DNA from: Subdoligranulum sp. CAG:314
GTDB lineage: Bacteria; Bacillota; Clostridia; Christensenellales; CAG-314
Length of the DNA stretch: 64,000 nucleotides
Direction of reading: 5' to 3'
NCBI GenBank assembly: GCA_000437915.1
Contig: FR901000.1
Location: forward strand, 31,773-95,772
A model generated the notes under the pieces. The model did no database searches. It saw nothing but the letters and a program-made list of their open reading frames with translations, and had not been told where the DNA came from. The stretch's first letter is position 1, and the number at the start of each line of letters is the position of its first letter. A program made the position numbers and the translations under genes. Below are positions 1 to 8,136 of this stretch, in pieces.

Positions 1-720
1 ATGCAAGCCCGTCTTGTAGGAATTGATAAGTACGAAAAGCGGAGTTTTTTCAAGCGCTCCCGAACAAAGCTCCACAAAGTCGTACAAATCCTCCTCTATT
101 TTCCAAAGCTCGCCGTTGGGTCCCCTGCCGTAGCTCGGAGGGTCCATGATAAGCGCGTCGTAACGCCTGCCGCGGTTTATTTCTCTCCGCACAAATTTTT
201 TGCAGTCGTCCACGATATAGCGCACGGGACGCTCCGAAAGCCCGGACAGCTCCATGTTCTCCCTCGCGCGCTCCACCATGTTTCTTGCGCTGTCCACGTG
301 GCATACGCTTGCCCCCGCGCTGGCGCACGCAACCGTCGCTCCGCCCGTGTAGGCAAACAGATTGAGCACGTTGACGGGCTTTTCGCTCGACTTTATCATG
401 TCTATGAGCATAGCCCAATTTGCCGCCTGCTCGGGGAAAAGCCCCGTATGCTTGAAGCCCATGGGCTTGACCTTGAATTTAAGCTCCCTCCAACCCACAA
501 TCCATTCGCCGAGCGGCTTGGAGGCTTCCCAACTGCCGCCCCCCGTTTGGCTGCGGATATAACGCGCGTCGGGACGGCGGATTTGAGTCAAAGGCTTGTC
601 CGCGCGCCAAATCACCTGCGGGTCGGGGCGCAACAGCACGGTGTCGCCCCAACGCTCAAGCTTTTCGCCGTCGCCCGTTGCCAATATTTCAAAGTCCTTC
701 CATTCTCTGTTTATTTTCAT
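1..720 (-). CDS. class I SAM-dependent methyltransferase (rRNA-type), 3' end cut by window edge
   Basis: The minus-strand frame opens with ATG at 720 and stays open to base 1, giving 240 codons with the C-terminus outside the window. The SAM-binding motif I (NLFAYTGGATVACASAGA, about residues 115-132) and motif IV (MDPPSYGRG, about residue 196) are those of the RlmI/RlmL-like and YwbD-type methyltransferases, which methylate 23S rRNA. The start overlaps the ileS stop as ATGA, so it is probably co-translated with ileS. The family is clear from the motifs. The exact target nucleotide is not, because the C-terminal part of the fold is missing. Confidence 0.85.
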   Translation of the reverse strand, partial: MKINREWKDFEILATGDGEKLERWGDTVLLRPDPQVIWRADKPLTQIRRPDARYIRSQTGGGSWEASKPLGEWIVGWRELKFKVKPMGFKHTGLFPEQAANWAMLIDMIKSSEKPVNVLNLFAYTGGATVACASAGASVCHVDSARNMVERARENMELSGLSERPVRYIVDDCKKFVRREINRGRRYDALIMDPPSYGRGPNGELWKIEEDLYDFVELCSGALEKTPLFVLINSYKTGLH

Positions 721-3700
721 TTTTTGACGATACGGGTAAGCGCAAGCCTGACGGCGTGGCCGTTCACGTTCCATTCCTTGACCGACTCGCCTTCCGTGCC
801 CTCCGCGATTTCGTCGCACAGGGTATCCCCGGCAATTTCGTCGCCGAACTCTTTGAATACGGCTTTTATTTCGTCGTCCGCGACGTAATTTATCCTTATA
901 TGGTCGGTCACGACAAAGCCGCTCTCCTTGCGCATGGTCTGAATTTTGCTGACAAGCTCGCGCGAGAGTCCTTCCTTTATCAGCTCGGGCGTAAGGTTGG
1001 CGTCAAGAACCACCGTCAGATCCTTGTCGCTCGCGGCGAAAAAGCCTTCGGCGTTTTTAGTGGAAACAAGCAAATCCTCCTCCGCAAACTCCACTTCCTT
1101 TCCGTCGACAACCGTTCTGTACGGTTTTCCGTCGCGCACGGTTTTCACCACCTCCGCAGCGTCGCATTCCGCAAGGAAGCGGCGGATTCCGCCAAGCAGC
1201 GAACCGTATTTGGGACCCAGCGTTTTGAGCTGAGGTTTGAGTTCGTATGTCACGAAATCTCCGCCGTCCGACGAAAACACCGCGTTTTTCACGTTAAGCT
1301 CGTCCAGCAGAATATCCCGCACATTGTCCATGTTTCCGATTTTGTCGCTTACGACGTACATGGCGGCAAGCGGCTGACGGTTTTTGAGATTGCCCGCGTT
1401 GCGCGCGCTGCGTCCCAAAACCACCACTTCGAGCAATTCCTCCATTTCCTTTTCCAGCTTTTTGTCTATGAAGTCCGCGTCGCAAACGGGGAAATCGCAC
1501 AAATGCACGGAAACGGGCGCGTTTTTGTCAAAGTTGCGCACCAGATTCTGATAAATGCTTTCGGTAATGAACGGCACATACGGCGCGGCAAGCTTGGCAA
1601 ACGTCGTAAGGACGGTGTACAGCGTGACGTAAGCCGCCTTCTTGTCCTCCGTCCACTCGCTGCCCCAATAGCGCTCCCGCCCTCTGCGCACGTACCAGTT
1701 GCTCACCTTGTCGGTAAACTCCTCGATTGCGCGCGCGGTTTCGGTAATTTCGTATTTATCCAACCCTTCGTCGACTGTTTTTACCAGCGAATTGAGTTCG
1801 GAAAGAACCCACCTGTCCATGACCGTCAGCTTGCAGTCGGACAGCCTGTGCTCCGTCGGGTTGAAGCCGTCTATATCCGCGTACAAAACGAAAAAGGCGT
1901 AAGTGTTCCACAACGTGCCGAGAAACTTCCGTTGAACCTCGCTCACGGCGTCGGGATAAAAACGGCTTGGCAGCCAAGGCGCGCTTGACGTGTAAAAATA
2001 CCAGCGCACGGCGTCCGCACCCTGCACGTCCAGCACGCTGAACGGGTCCACGACGTTGCCCTTGTGCTTGGACATCTTCATGCCGTTTTTGTCGTTGACG
2101 TGTCCCAAAACGATGCAGTTTTCAAAGGGCGCGCGGTCAAAGAGCAGAGTGGAAATCGCCGTGAGAGTGTAAAACCAGCCGCGTGTTTGGTCAACCGCCT
2201 CGCTTATGAAATCGGCGGGGAAATTCTTTTCGAACAGCTCCTTGTTTTCAAAGGGATAATGAAACTGCGCAAAGGGCATACTGCCGCTGTCATACCAGCA
2301 GTCTATGACCTCGGGAGTGCGCCTCATTTCGCCGCCGCACTTTTTGCATTTAAACGTAACCTTGTCGATATAAGGGCGGTGCAGCTCTATGTCCGCGTCG
2401 CAGCCCGACAGCTCGGAAAGCTCCCGTCTCGAACCTACGACGTGTATTTCTCCGCAGTCGCCGCAAACCCATACGGGCAGCGGAGTCCCCCAATAACGCT
2501 CCCGCGAAACTCCCCAATCTATGACGTTTTCGAGAAAGTTTCCCATCCTGCCGGTACCGATGGACTCGGGCATCCAGTTTATTTCCGAATTGCTTTTGAG
2601 CAGTCTTTCCCTCATAGCCGACATTCTTATAAACCAGGACTTGCGGGCGTAATACAGAAGCGGAGTGTCGCATCTCCAACAGAAGGGATAGCTGTGAGCG
2701 TACATCTGCTCCTTGAAAAGCAAGCCCCTTTGTCTGAGATTTTCGATAATAACGGGGTCGGCCTTTTTGCAGAAAATACCTTTCAGTTCTCCCGCGTCAT
2801 CCTTAAAGCATCCCCTTTCGTCCACCAACTGCACGAAAGGCAGCTTATACTTTGCTCCGACCTTGGCGTCGTCCTCGCCGAAAGCGGGCGCGATATGGAC
2901 GATGCCGCTTCCGTCGGTAAGCGTCACGTATCCGTCGCAGGTGACGTAATAGGCGTTTTCAACCCCTGCCCAGTCGAACATGGGCTGATATTTTTTGCCT
3001 TCAAGCTGCCTGCCAAAAACCTTTTCCGCCACCTCGTATTTTTCAAACAAATCGTCCGCAAGCGCTTCGGCAAGCCAATAAAATCCGTCGTCCGCCTTGA
3101 TTTTGACATAGCTTTCCTCAGGATTGACGCACAGCGCCACGTTACTCGGCAACGTCCAGGGAGTGGTTGTCCACACAAGGAAAAACGTGTTTTCCTCTCC
3201 GGAAACGGGGAATTTGACGTAAACGGATTTTTCCTCTACCTCCTTGTAGCCCTGCGCCACCTCATGGCTTGAAAGCGCCGTGCCGCAGCGCGGGCAGTAG
3301 GGAACGATTTTGTGCCCCTTGTAGAGCAGTCCCTTTTCGTAAACCTTTTTGAGAGACCACCAGACCGACTCGATGTAATTGTTGTCGTAGGTGACGTAAG
3401 GATGCTCCATATCCACCCAATAACCGACGCGGTCGCTCATGATTTCCCATTCTTTTTCATATTTCCAGACGCTTTCTTTGCATTTGTTTATGAAAGGCTC
3501 GATTCCGTATTTTTCTATCTCCTGCTTGCCGTCTATGCCCAGCAGCTTTTCCACTTCCAACTCGACGGGCAGACCGTGGGTGTCCCAGCCCGCCTTGCGC
3601 AGAACCGAATACCCCTTCATGATTTTGTAGCGCGGAATTATATCCTTCATGACGCGCGTGAGGATATGACCTACGTGAGGCTTTCCGTTTGCGGTAGGCG

Positions 3701-3839
3701 GACCGTCGTAAAAGGTGAACGCTTCCTTGCCCGCGTTTTTTTCGTTTGTCTTTTCAAAAACCTTGTTTTCCTTCCAAAATTCAAGCGTTTTCTTTTCGCG
3801 CTCCACAAAATCGAGCGTCGTGCTGACTTTTTCGTACAT
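717..3839 (-). CDS. ileS: isoleucyl-tRNA synthetase, type 2 (long form)
   Basis: Charges tRNA-Ile in the cytoplasm. The 1040-residue protein has the class I HIGH motif as HVGH (residues 55-58) and the KMSKS loop as KMSKHKG (about 587). CxxC pairs occur in the editing/catalytic region (YCPRCG, PFCWRCD, WVCGDCG, CKKCGG). It is longer than the roughly 920-residue bacterial type 1 enzyme, lacks that enzyme's C-terminal zinc finger arrangement, and has the DQTRGWFYTL segment. This points to type 2 (eukaryote-like) IleRS, which is generally insensitive to mupirocin. The start ATG is preceded by a weak GGGACGG. I looked for a T-box leader and saw none. Confidence 0.97.
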   Translation of the reverse strand: MYEKVSTTLDFVEREKKTLEFWKENKVFEKTNEKNAGKEAFTFYDGPPTANGKPHVGHILTRVMKDIIPRYKIMKGYSVLRKAGWDTHGLPVELEVEKLLGIDGKQEIEKYGIEPFINKCKESVWKYEKEWEIMSDRVGYWVDMEHPYVTYDNNYIESVWWSLKKVYEKGLLYKGHKIVPYCPRCGTALSSHEVAQGYKEVEEKSVYVKFPVSGEENTFFLVWTTTPWTLPSNVALCVNPEESYVKIKADDGFYWLAEALADDLFEKYEVAEKVFGRQLEGKKYQPMFDWAGVENAYYVTCDGYVTLTDGSGIVHIAPAFGEDDAKVGAKYKLPFVQLVDERGCFKDDAGELKGIFCKKADPVIIENLRQRGLLFKEQMYAHSYPFCWRCDTPLLYYARKSWFIRMSAMRERLLKSNSEINWMPESIGTGRMGNFLENVIDWGVSRERYWGTPLPVWVCGDCGEIHVVGSRRELSELSGCDADIELHRPYIDKVTFKCKKCGGEMRRTPEVIDCWYDSGSMPFAQFHYPFENKELFEKNFPADFISEAVDQTRGWFYTLTAISTLLFDRAPFENCIVLGHVNDKNGMKMSKHKGNVVDPFSVLDVQGADAVRWYFYTSSAPWLPSRFYPDAVSEVQRKFLGTLWNTYAFFVLYADIDGFNPTEHRLSDCKLTVMDRWVLSELNSLVKTVDEGLDKYEITETARAIEEFTDKVSNWYVRRGRERYWGSEWTEDKKAAYVTLYTVLTTFAKLAAPYVPFITESIYQNLVRNFDKNAPVSVHLCDFPVCDADFIDKKLEKEMEELLEVVVLGRSARNAGNLKNRQPLAAMYVVSDKIGNMDNVRDILLDELNVKNAVFSSDGGDFVTYELKPQLKTLGPKYGSLLGGIRRFLAECDAAEVVKTVRDGKPYRTVVDGKEVEFAEEDLLVSTKNAEGFFAASDKDLTVVLDANLTPELIKEGLSRELVSKIQTMRKESGFVVTDHIRINYVADDEIKAVFKEFGDEIAGDTLCDEIAEGTEGESVKEWNVNGHAVRLALTRIVKK

Positions 3840-3932
3840 ATAAAAACCGTCCCTGCCGACGTCCTTTTCTCTTCAAAACGCCGACTCAAAATTTTTGTCC
3901 GTACCGCACCTCAAAGGACGCGGTATTTGTTT

Positions 3933-3962
3933 ATTTTACACCACCGAAAAGGCTTTTGTCCA
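3933..3962 (-). promoter_or_regulatory. putative sigma-A promoter of ileS
   Basis: On the minus strand, TGGACA (3957-3962) and TAAAAT (3933-3938) are separated by 18 bp, about 90 nt upstream of ileS. A small hairpin (ACCGC/GCGGT) lies in the leader. There is no T-box core. Confidence 0.5.
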
Positions 3963-4066
3963 GCGTTTTGGGAGGTAAAAAACCCTTCCGCGTTTTATCC
4001 GCCTCTTAATAATCCTCTCTTTTTCCTTTTTTAAACCTTTTTCGGCTTTTTGCGACCAAAAAAAAG

Positions 4067-4095
4067 TTGTCAAAAAATCGCTTATATGCTATAAT
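4067..4095 (+). promoter_or_regulatory. sigma-A promoter of the SRP RNA gene
   Basis: TTGTCA (4067-4072), a 17-bp spacer and TATAAT (4090-4095) place transcription start near 4101-4102, exactly where the SRP RNA fold begins. Confidence 0.85.
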
Positions 4096-4100
4096 GCGTC

Positions 4101-4366
4101 CATGTGATAGGCGGGGAGCTAGCGGTGCCCTGTTACACGCAATCCGCTACAGCGTGGCCGAATGCCAAGGAAGGCAAGCATTGTGGGAGGCAGGAACAGG
4201 TAAGGAGCGTTGATAACAGGGTCTCGTGCAACGGCGAGCCGTGAACCATGTCAGGGCGGAAGCAGCAGCATTAAGCGGATTTCACTGTGTGCCACGAGGG
4301 TGCTTTGGAGGAGCCGCCTGCCCGGATACCGCTCCGGCTTTGCTTGTCGACCTTGGATTCACATTT
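4101..4366 (+). ncRNA. ffs: signal recognition particle RNA, large Gram-positive type (scRNA)
   Basis: RNA scaffold of the signal recognition particle, which binds Ffh and targets nascent membrane proteins. The terminal helix is closed by ATGTGA (4102-4107) and TCACAT (4359-4364). The Alu-like 5' domain (GGCGGGGAGCTAGCGGTGCC) is followed by the conserved helix 8 with GTGAACCATGTCAGG and AAGCAGCAGCATTAAG (about 4241-4272). The length of about 266 nt fits the Bacillus/Clostridium form with an Alu domain. The apical stem under the GGAA loop appears to be 2 bp instead of the usual 3. Confidence 0.93.
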
Positions 4367-4374
4367 TTGAACTC

Positions 4375-4397
4375 AAACGGCGAAAGCCGTTTTTTTT
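4375..4397 (+). terminator. intrinsic terminator of the SRP RNA
   Basis: An AACGGC/GCCGTT stem with a GAAA loop, followed by a run of T. Confidence 0.85.
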
Positions 4398-4402
4398 CAT
4401 GC

Positions 4403-4430
4403 GAAAAAACAGCTCCCATTAAAGGGAGCC
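4403..4430 (-). terminator. intrinsic terminator of sigE
   Basis: On the minus strand, a GGCTCCC/GGGAGC-type stem with an AT loop followed by TTTTTT, just beyond the sigE stop. sigE and the SRP RNA gene converge here. Confidence 0.8.
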
Positions 4431-4436
4431 GTCGCT

Positions 4437-5141
4437 TTACACCATTTTTATGATTTCTTTTTTAAGTCTAGTTATGATTTTCTTTTCCAGACGGGATATG
4501 TAGGATTGGGAAATGCCAAGCAAATCCGCGACCTCTTTTTGCGTTTTTTCCTCCGCGCCGTTTAATCCGAAACGCAGATTGACTATTTGCTGCTCGCGCT
4601 TGGACAGCTTGTTGAGGCTCAGGTTAAGCAGCTCCTTTTCCACCGACACCTCGATGTCGTTGTAAACAAGGTCGTTGTCCGTGCCGAGTATATCCCCCAA
4701 AAGCAGCTCGTTGCCCTCGCTGTCCACGTTTAAAGGCTCGTCGAGTGATACCTCCATCTTGCAGCGCACCACCTTTCTCAGATACATGAGAATTTCGTTT
4801 TCGATACAACGGCTCGCATACGTCGCCAGCTTGATTTTTTTGACCGGCTCGAAGCTGTTGACCGCTTTTATCAGACCGATGGTTCCTACCGACACGAGGT
4901 CTTCCAAATCTATGCCGGTATTTTCAAATTTTTTGGCAAGGTAAACCACAAGCCGCAGATTGTGCTCTATGAGCTTGTCGCGCGCCTCTTCGTCCCCCTC
5001 CGCCGCAAGGGCGACCATTTCCGCCTCCTGCTCGGGAGTCAAGGGTTTGGGCAGAGCCTCCGCGCCGCAGATAAAGGCAACTATTTTTTCCTTCCAGCTG
5101 CCAAAGTCAAACAGGTTTTTGATAAAAGCGAGGATTTTCAT
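4437..5141 (-). CDS. sigE: RNA polymerase sporulation sigma factor SigE
   Basis: Mother-cell sigma factor of early sporulation. The 234 residues start with a short pro-region, then region 2 (HNLRLVVYLAKKFENTGIDL, DLVSVGTIGLIKAV; about residues 60-95) and a region 4 helix-turn-helix (QKEVADLLGISQSYISRLEK; near residue 200). Length and sequence match SigE, whose N-terminal pro-peptide is removed by SpoIIGA. That gene lies directly upstream (43-bp gap), so the two form the classic spoIIGA-sigE operon. sigG, often third in this operon, is absent; the terminator and the convergent SRP RNA gene follow instead. Confidence 0.96.
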   Translation of the reverse strand: MKILAFIKNLFDFGSWKEKIVAFICGAEALPKPLTPEQEAEMVALAAEGDEEARDKLIEHNLRLVVYLAKKFENTGIDLEDLVSVGTIGLIKAVNSFEPVKKIKLATYASRCIENEILMYLRKVVRCKMEVSLDEPLNVDSEGNELLLGDILGTDNDLVYNDIEVSVEKELLNLSLNKLSKREQQIVNLRFGLNGAEEKTQKEVADLLGISQSYISRLEKKIITRLKKEIIKMV

Positions 5142-5184
5142 GATTTTTCTTCCTTTAAAAGTTTATTTTTGATTTTCTTCTTTT

Positions 5185-6018
5185 TTATTCCTCCAAAGAG
5201 GAGTTGAGCAGTATGTCGAACTGCCCTCCTTTGCGCATTTTCTTTCCCGCAAGCGCGACGTAAACCTCTTTGGGTTTGTCCTCCACCTCAAACAGGTCGG
5301 GCTTGAAGGCATATGCCCGCTGTCTTGCGCCCGCCACCGTTTCGTAAAAGATAACCTTAAACTTTTCGTCTGTTTTCGCGGACGGCAAGGTTATGCTCTG
5401 CGCCAAAAGCTCGGTTGCAAACCGCGACAGCCGCTTGTCCAGCACGAAACAGACGGGCAGCCCGTCGCTTTCTAGCAGGTTTCCGCTGTCCACATAGCCG
5501 TTAAGCAAAAAAGTTCTACCGCCTACCGCAAGCTTGACTCTGCGCATAAACGCGCTCCGCTTTTTAGCCGAAGATATGTATCGCACGACGTTGAACACAA
5601 GCTCCGCAAACAGCGCGACGCCCGCGACGTACAGCCCTACGGGCACTGTTGCCGAATAAGTGAAAGCGGACATCGCCTTAAAATCCGTTCCCGTCATGTA
5701 GAACAGCCCTAAAATCGCTCCCCCCAATACAAATGTATATGCCACAAAAATCAGATTAGACATAATATAGTATTTTAATTTAAATTTCGGCAAAACGACC
5801 AATGTCATGAGCAGCGCGACGGCGATTTTCAAAATAAAGGAAACCCACGACGGAATTTTGAGCAGCGGCATTGCAAGTGCGCACAACGTGCCCAGCAGCG
5901 CGGAAAGCAGGACGCGCCACAACCGCGGCTTTTGTCTGAGCGTAAGAAACGCGGCGTACAAAAGCAGCGTGTTCATAGTCATATTGTCGATAACGACGTA
6001 TTCTATGTAAACTGTCAT
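5185..6018 (-). CDS. spoIIGA: sigma-E processing aspartic peptidase SpoIIGA
   Basis: Membrane-bound aspartic protease that cleaves pro-sigma-E in the mother cell after a signal from the forespore (SpoIIR). The 277-residue protein has about five hydrophobic segments in residues 1-145 and a soluble C-terminal domain with the catalytic motif DSGN at residues 177-180 (NGYVDSGNLL). The N-terminus MTVYIEYVVIDN is typical of the family. It lies immediately upstream of sigE in the same direction. Confidence 0.93.
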   Translation of the reverse strand: MTVYIEYVVIDNMTMNTLLLYAAFLTLRQKPRLWRVLLSALLGTLCALAMPLLKIPSWVSFILKIAVALLMTLVVLPKFKLKYYIMSNLIFVAYTFVLGGAILGLFYMTGTDFKAMSAFTYSATVPVGLYVAGVALFAELVFNVVRYISSAKKRSAFMRRVKLAVGGRTFLLNGYVDSGNLLESDGLPVCFVLDKRLSRFATELLAQSITLPSAKTDEKFKVIFYETVAGARQRAYAFKPDLFEVEDKPKEVYVALAGKKMRKGGQFDILLNSSLEE

Positions 6019-6096
6019 GAGCGAGTAAATAGATTTTAGCCGATTGACAGCGCGGCAGTTTGAGTGTTTTGGCTGATTTTTGTTGAATTTAGGCAG

Positions 6097-6126
6097 AAGA
6101 CCTCCGGAGGGGACGCCGGAGGTCTT
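6097..6126. terminator. perfect 11-bp inverted repeat, candidate terminator
   Basis: AAGACCTCCGG (6097-6107) and CCGGAGGTCTT (6116-6126) flank an 8-nt loop between spoIIGA and the SpoIIQ-like gene. The T-rich tail is on the plus-strand side (GTTTTA). On the minus strand, where both genes lie, no U-run follows, so its activity there is uncertain. Confidence 0.5.
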
Positions 6127-6154
6127 GTTTTACACCGAAAAATCCTAGCGGATT

Positions 6155-6796
6155 TCAGTCTTTGTTTATATCGAAATAATTTGCGGGGTTGACGAATTTT
6201 CCGTCCTTTTTCATTTCAAGATGAAGGTGGGCGCCCTCTGCGCATTCATAAGCCGCAGACGTGGAAACGCTTCCGATTTTGTCGCCCTTCTTTACTTTGT
6301 CGCCCTCCGACACTTCTATATCGTCGCCGAGGGAGAAGTAGGAGCTTACCAGTCCGTCGGCGTGGGTAATCTCAACGATATTGCCCATGCCGTACTCGTT
6401 TCTCACAGAGGTTACCGTGCCGTCGCAGATTGCCACCACGGCAGCGCCCTCCTCGGCGAGGAAGTCCACTCCGTTGTGCACGCTCCACTCGTTGAGCGTC
6501 TTTTTGAACACAAGCACGTATTCGCTGTCGCGGCTGTAATCCATGCCCAGCGTATATTCCGCCACGGGAGACATGAACGTAGGCTTTTGTTCTTCGGACT
6601 TGGGCGGAACGAGATAATCGTTGAATTCTCCGAGATAGGTGTCGTTAACCGACGGACCGACAGGCGTCACAGGCGACTTGCCCAAGCTCACGCCGAGTAT
6701 AATTCCCGTTATTGCAAGCACGCAGGCGATTATTATTATCAGAACCAGATTCTGACGCAAAAACCGCAGAAAGTTGTTTGATTTTTGTGTACTCAT
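6155..6796 (-). CDS. spoIIQ: M23 peptidase-domain membrane protein, SpoIIQ-like
   Basis: Forespore membrane protein that in Clostridia forms the channel with SpoIIIAH during engulfment. The sequence has a short cytoplasmic tail, one transmembrane helix (about residues 14-38), a linker and an LytM/M23 domain (about 90-200). The zinc ligands are intact: H107 and D111 in HNGVD, and the HxH at 190-192 in GAHLHLEM. An intact site fits clostridial SpoIIQ, whereas the Bacillus protein is degenerate. Nearby spoIIGA/sigE and the YwmB-like gene support a sporulation role. A vegetative M23 hydrolase remains possible. Confidence 0.8.
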   Translation of the reverse strand: MSTQKSNNFLRFLRQNLVLIIIIACVLAITGIILGVSLGKSPVTPVGPSVNDTYLGEFNDYLVPPKSEEQKPTFMSPVAEYTLGMDYSRDSEYVLVFKKTLNEWSVHNGVDFLAEEGAAVVAICDGTVTSVRNEYGMGNIVEITHADGLVSSYFSLGDDIEVSEGDKVKKGDKIGSVSTSAAYECAEGAHLHLEMKKDGKFVNPANYFDINKD

Positions 6797-6880
6797 TTTT
6801 GAATTGCCTCCTAATTTCTCACAATGTGATATGTATTGTTGACCGTCCGACGCTTTTTAAACATCCGCAACGGAAATTTT

Positions 6881-7348
6881 TCAATAACTGCCCAGCAGCA
6901 GCGGGGAGCCTATATGCACCGTGCCTTGGTTCAACGCAATCTGTACGTTGATTTTCCTGCCGTCAACCTGTATTCCGCCTTTTAGCAACGGAGAATAGCC
7001 GTAAACGCACACTATCCCGTCTCCGATTGTTTCGCAAAAGATTTTGTCGGCACGCAGTAATTCAAGCCATTCCTCCAAATCGGAAGCGTCTCCCGCAAAG
7101 GAAACCGAAACTCCCGCATATCCGCGTGGAGCCTCCGCCGCACGGTCAAGTCCGCACTGCACTATGCTTCCCGCGCCGTTGCGTATGACGCGCTCGCCGC
7201 AATCCGTTTCGCCGTCGTAAAAGAAGCTGTATGTACCGCCGACTATTTTTACGCGGTGAACAAAGTCTCCCGGAGAGTTTACAAGCAGCAACGCCAGCAT
7301 GGCAAAGCATAACATCAAGATAAAAGCCTTTCTTCTGAAATCCTTCAT
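6881..7348 (-). CDS. exported protein of unknown function, possibly YwmB-like
   Basis: I take the ATG at 7348, which gives 155 residues beginning MKDFRRKAFILMLCF, a typical signal/anchor segment (residues 6-22). The longer frame starts at a TTG at 7393 and has no ribosome binding site. The secreted part is about 130 residues and ends in a short beta-rich segment (INVQIALNQGTVHIGSPLLL). This resembles the end of YwmB (TATA-box-binding-like fold) proteins, which lie near spoIID/spoIIQ in Clostridia. The similarity is from memory and weak; the position next to the SpoIIQ-like gene is supporting context only. Confidence 0.5.
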   Translation of the reverse strand: MKDFRRKAFILMLCFAMLALLLVNSPGDFVHRVKIVGGTYSFFYDGETDCGERVIRNGAGSIVQCGLDRAAEAPRGYAGVSVSFAGDASDLEEWLELLRADKIFCETIGDGIVCVYGYSPLLKGGIQVDGRKINVQIALNQGTVHIGSPLLLGSY

Positions 7349-7489
7349 GACAGATATTTTTGACGGAAAACAAAAATTTAAACGCGCCGCCAAAAATTTT
7401 TCTTTGCGCGCCCGAAAAAGACAAAAAGTCCGAACACACTTGAAAAAATTCCGGCAACGGTTTATAATTTTGCCCGAAAGGAGAAAAAG

Positions 7490-7957
7490 ATGCGCAAACA
7501 GCTCAGAGAAATAACGGATAAGGAAGAAATAAAAGATTTGTTCCGAAATACTGACGTAATAAGACTAGGCATTTCCGACGAAAAACAGCCCTATGTCGTG
7601 CCCGTATCCTTCGGCTTCGATTGGAGCGACGAACAACCTACCTTTTATTTTCACGGAGCAAGGGAAGGAAAAAAATTCGAGCTGCTGACAAAAAATCCCT
7701 TTGTATGCGTGGAGGGAGACAATTTTTACAGATACAAAAAAACCGCCGCGTCCGTCACCTGTCTGTACGAAAGCTTTATCGCTATCGGCAGGTGCCGTCT
7801 GCTCGACGGCGGGGAAGCGGAACGGGGGCTGAAAAAGATTTTGGAACACTGCGGGTATGCCGAAACCGCGGTTCCCGAAAAATGCGCCGCGAATACGGCA
7901 GTTTTCGAAATTGCCGTAGAACAAATTTCGGGGAAACGTCGGGATACGCACAGCTGA
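7490..7957 (+). CDS. pyridoxamine 5'-phosphate oxidase-family flavoprotein (NimA-like)
   Basis: A small split-barrel protein of the FMN-binding PPOX family, 155 residues. Family features are the N-terminal helix (ITDKEEIKDLFRNTDVIRLG), the strand pair PYVVPVSFGFDW, and FYFHGAREGKKFELL followed by NPFVCVEGD. Relatives called NimA/NimB reduce nitroimidazoles, but most members have unknown substrates, so no substrate is assigned. A clear AAAGGAG precedes the ATG. It is a single-gene unit on the plus strand, diverging from the YwmB-like gene and followed by a terminator. Confidence 0.85.
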   Translation: MRKQLREITDKEEIKDLFRNTDVIRLGISDEKQPYVVPVSFGFDWSDEQPTFYFHGAREGKKFELLTKNPFVCVEGDNFYRYKKTAASVTCLYESFIAIGRCRLLDGGEAERGLKKILEHCGYAETAVPEKCAANTAVFEIAVEQISGKRRDTHS

Positions 7958-8028
7958 ATTTTCCGACATAAAATTCCCGACGTGTATCGTGCTTCCCACA
8001 GGGAATTTTTGCCGCATAATTTGAGTTT

Positions 8029-8069
8029 AGCGCACTATACCTTGCAAGCCGGGCAAGTGCGCTTTTTTA
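8029..8069 (+). terminator. intrinsic terminator after the PPOX gene
   Basis: AGCGCACT (8029-8036) pairs with AGTGCGCT (8056-8063), followed by TTTTTT. An inner CTTGC/GCAAG pairing is also possible. Confidence 0.8.
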
Positions 8070-8070
8070 T

Positions 8071-8099
8071 TTTACTTTTTTATTTGTTTGTTTTACAAT
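8071..8099 (+). promoter_or_regulatory. putative promoter of the WapI-like gene
   Basis: TTTACT (8071-8076), a 17-bp spacer and TACAAT (8094-8099), placed right behind the preceding terminator. Confidence 0.55.
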
Positions 8100-8136
8100 A
8101 TCTGAAAAATTACAGGAATCCTAGAGGAAGGGTACG

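Noticed and set aside
3840..4066. T-box leader upstream of ileS
   Set aside because: No TGGNACCGCG-type T-box or specifier loop was found. GTGCGGTAC in the leader is only superficially similar.
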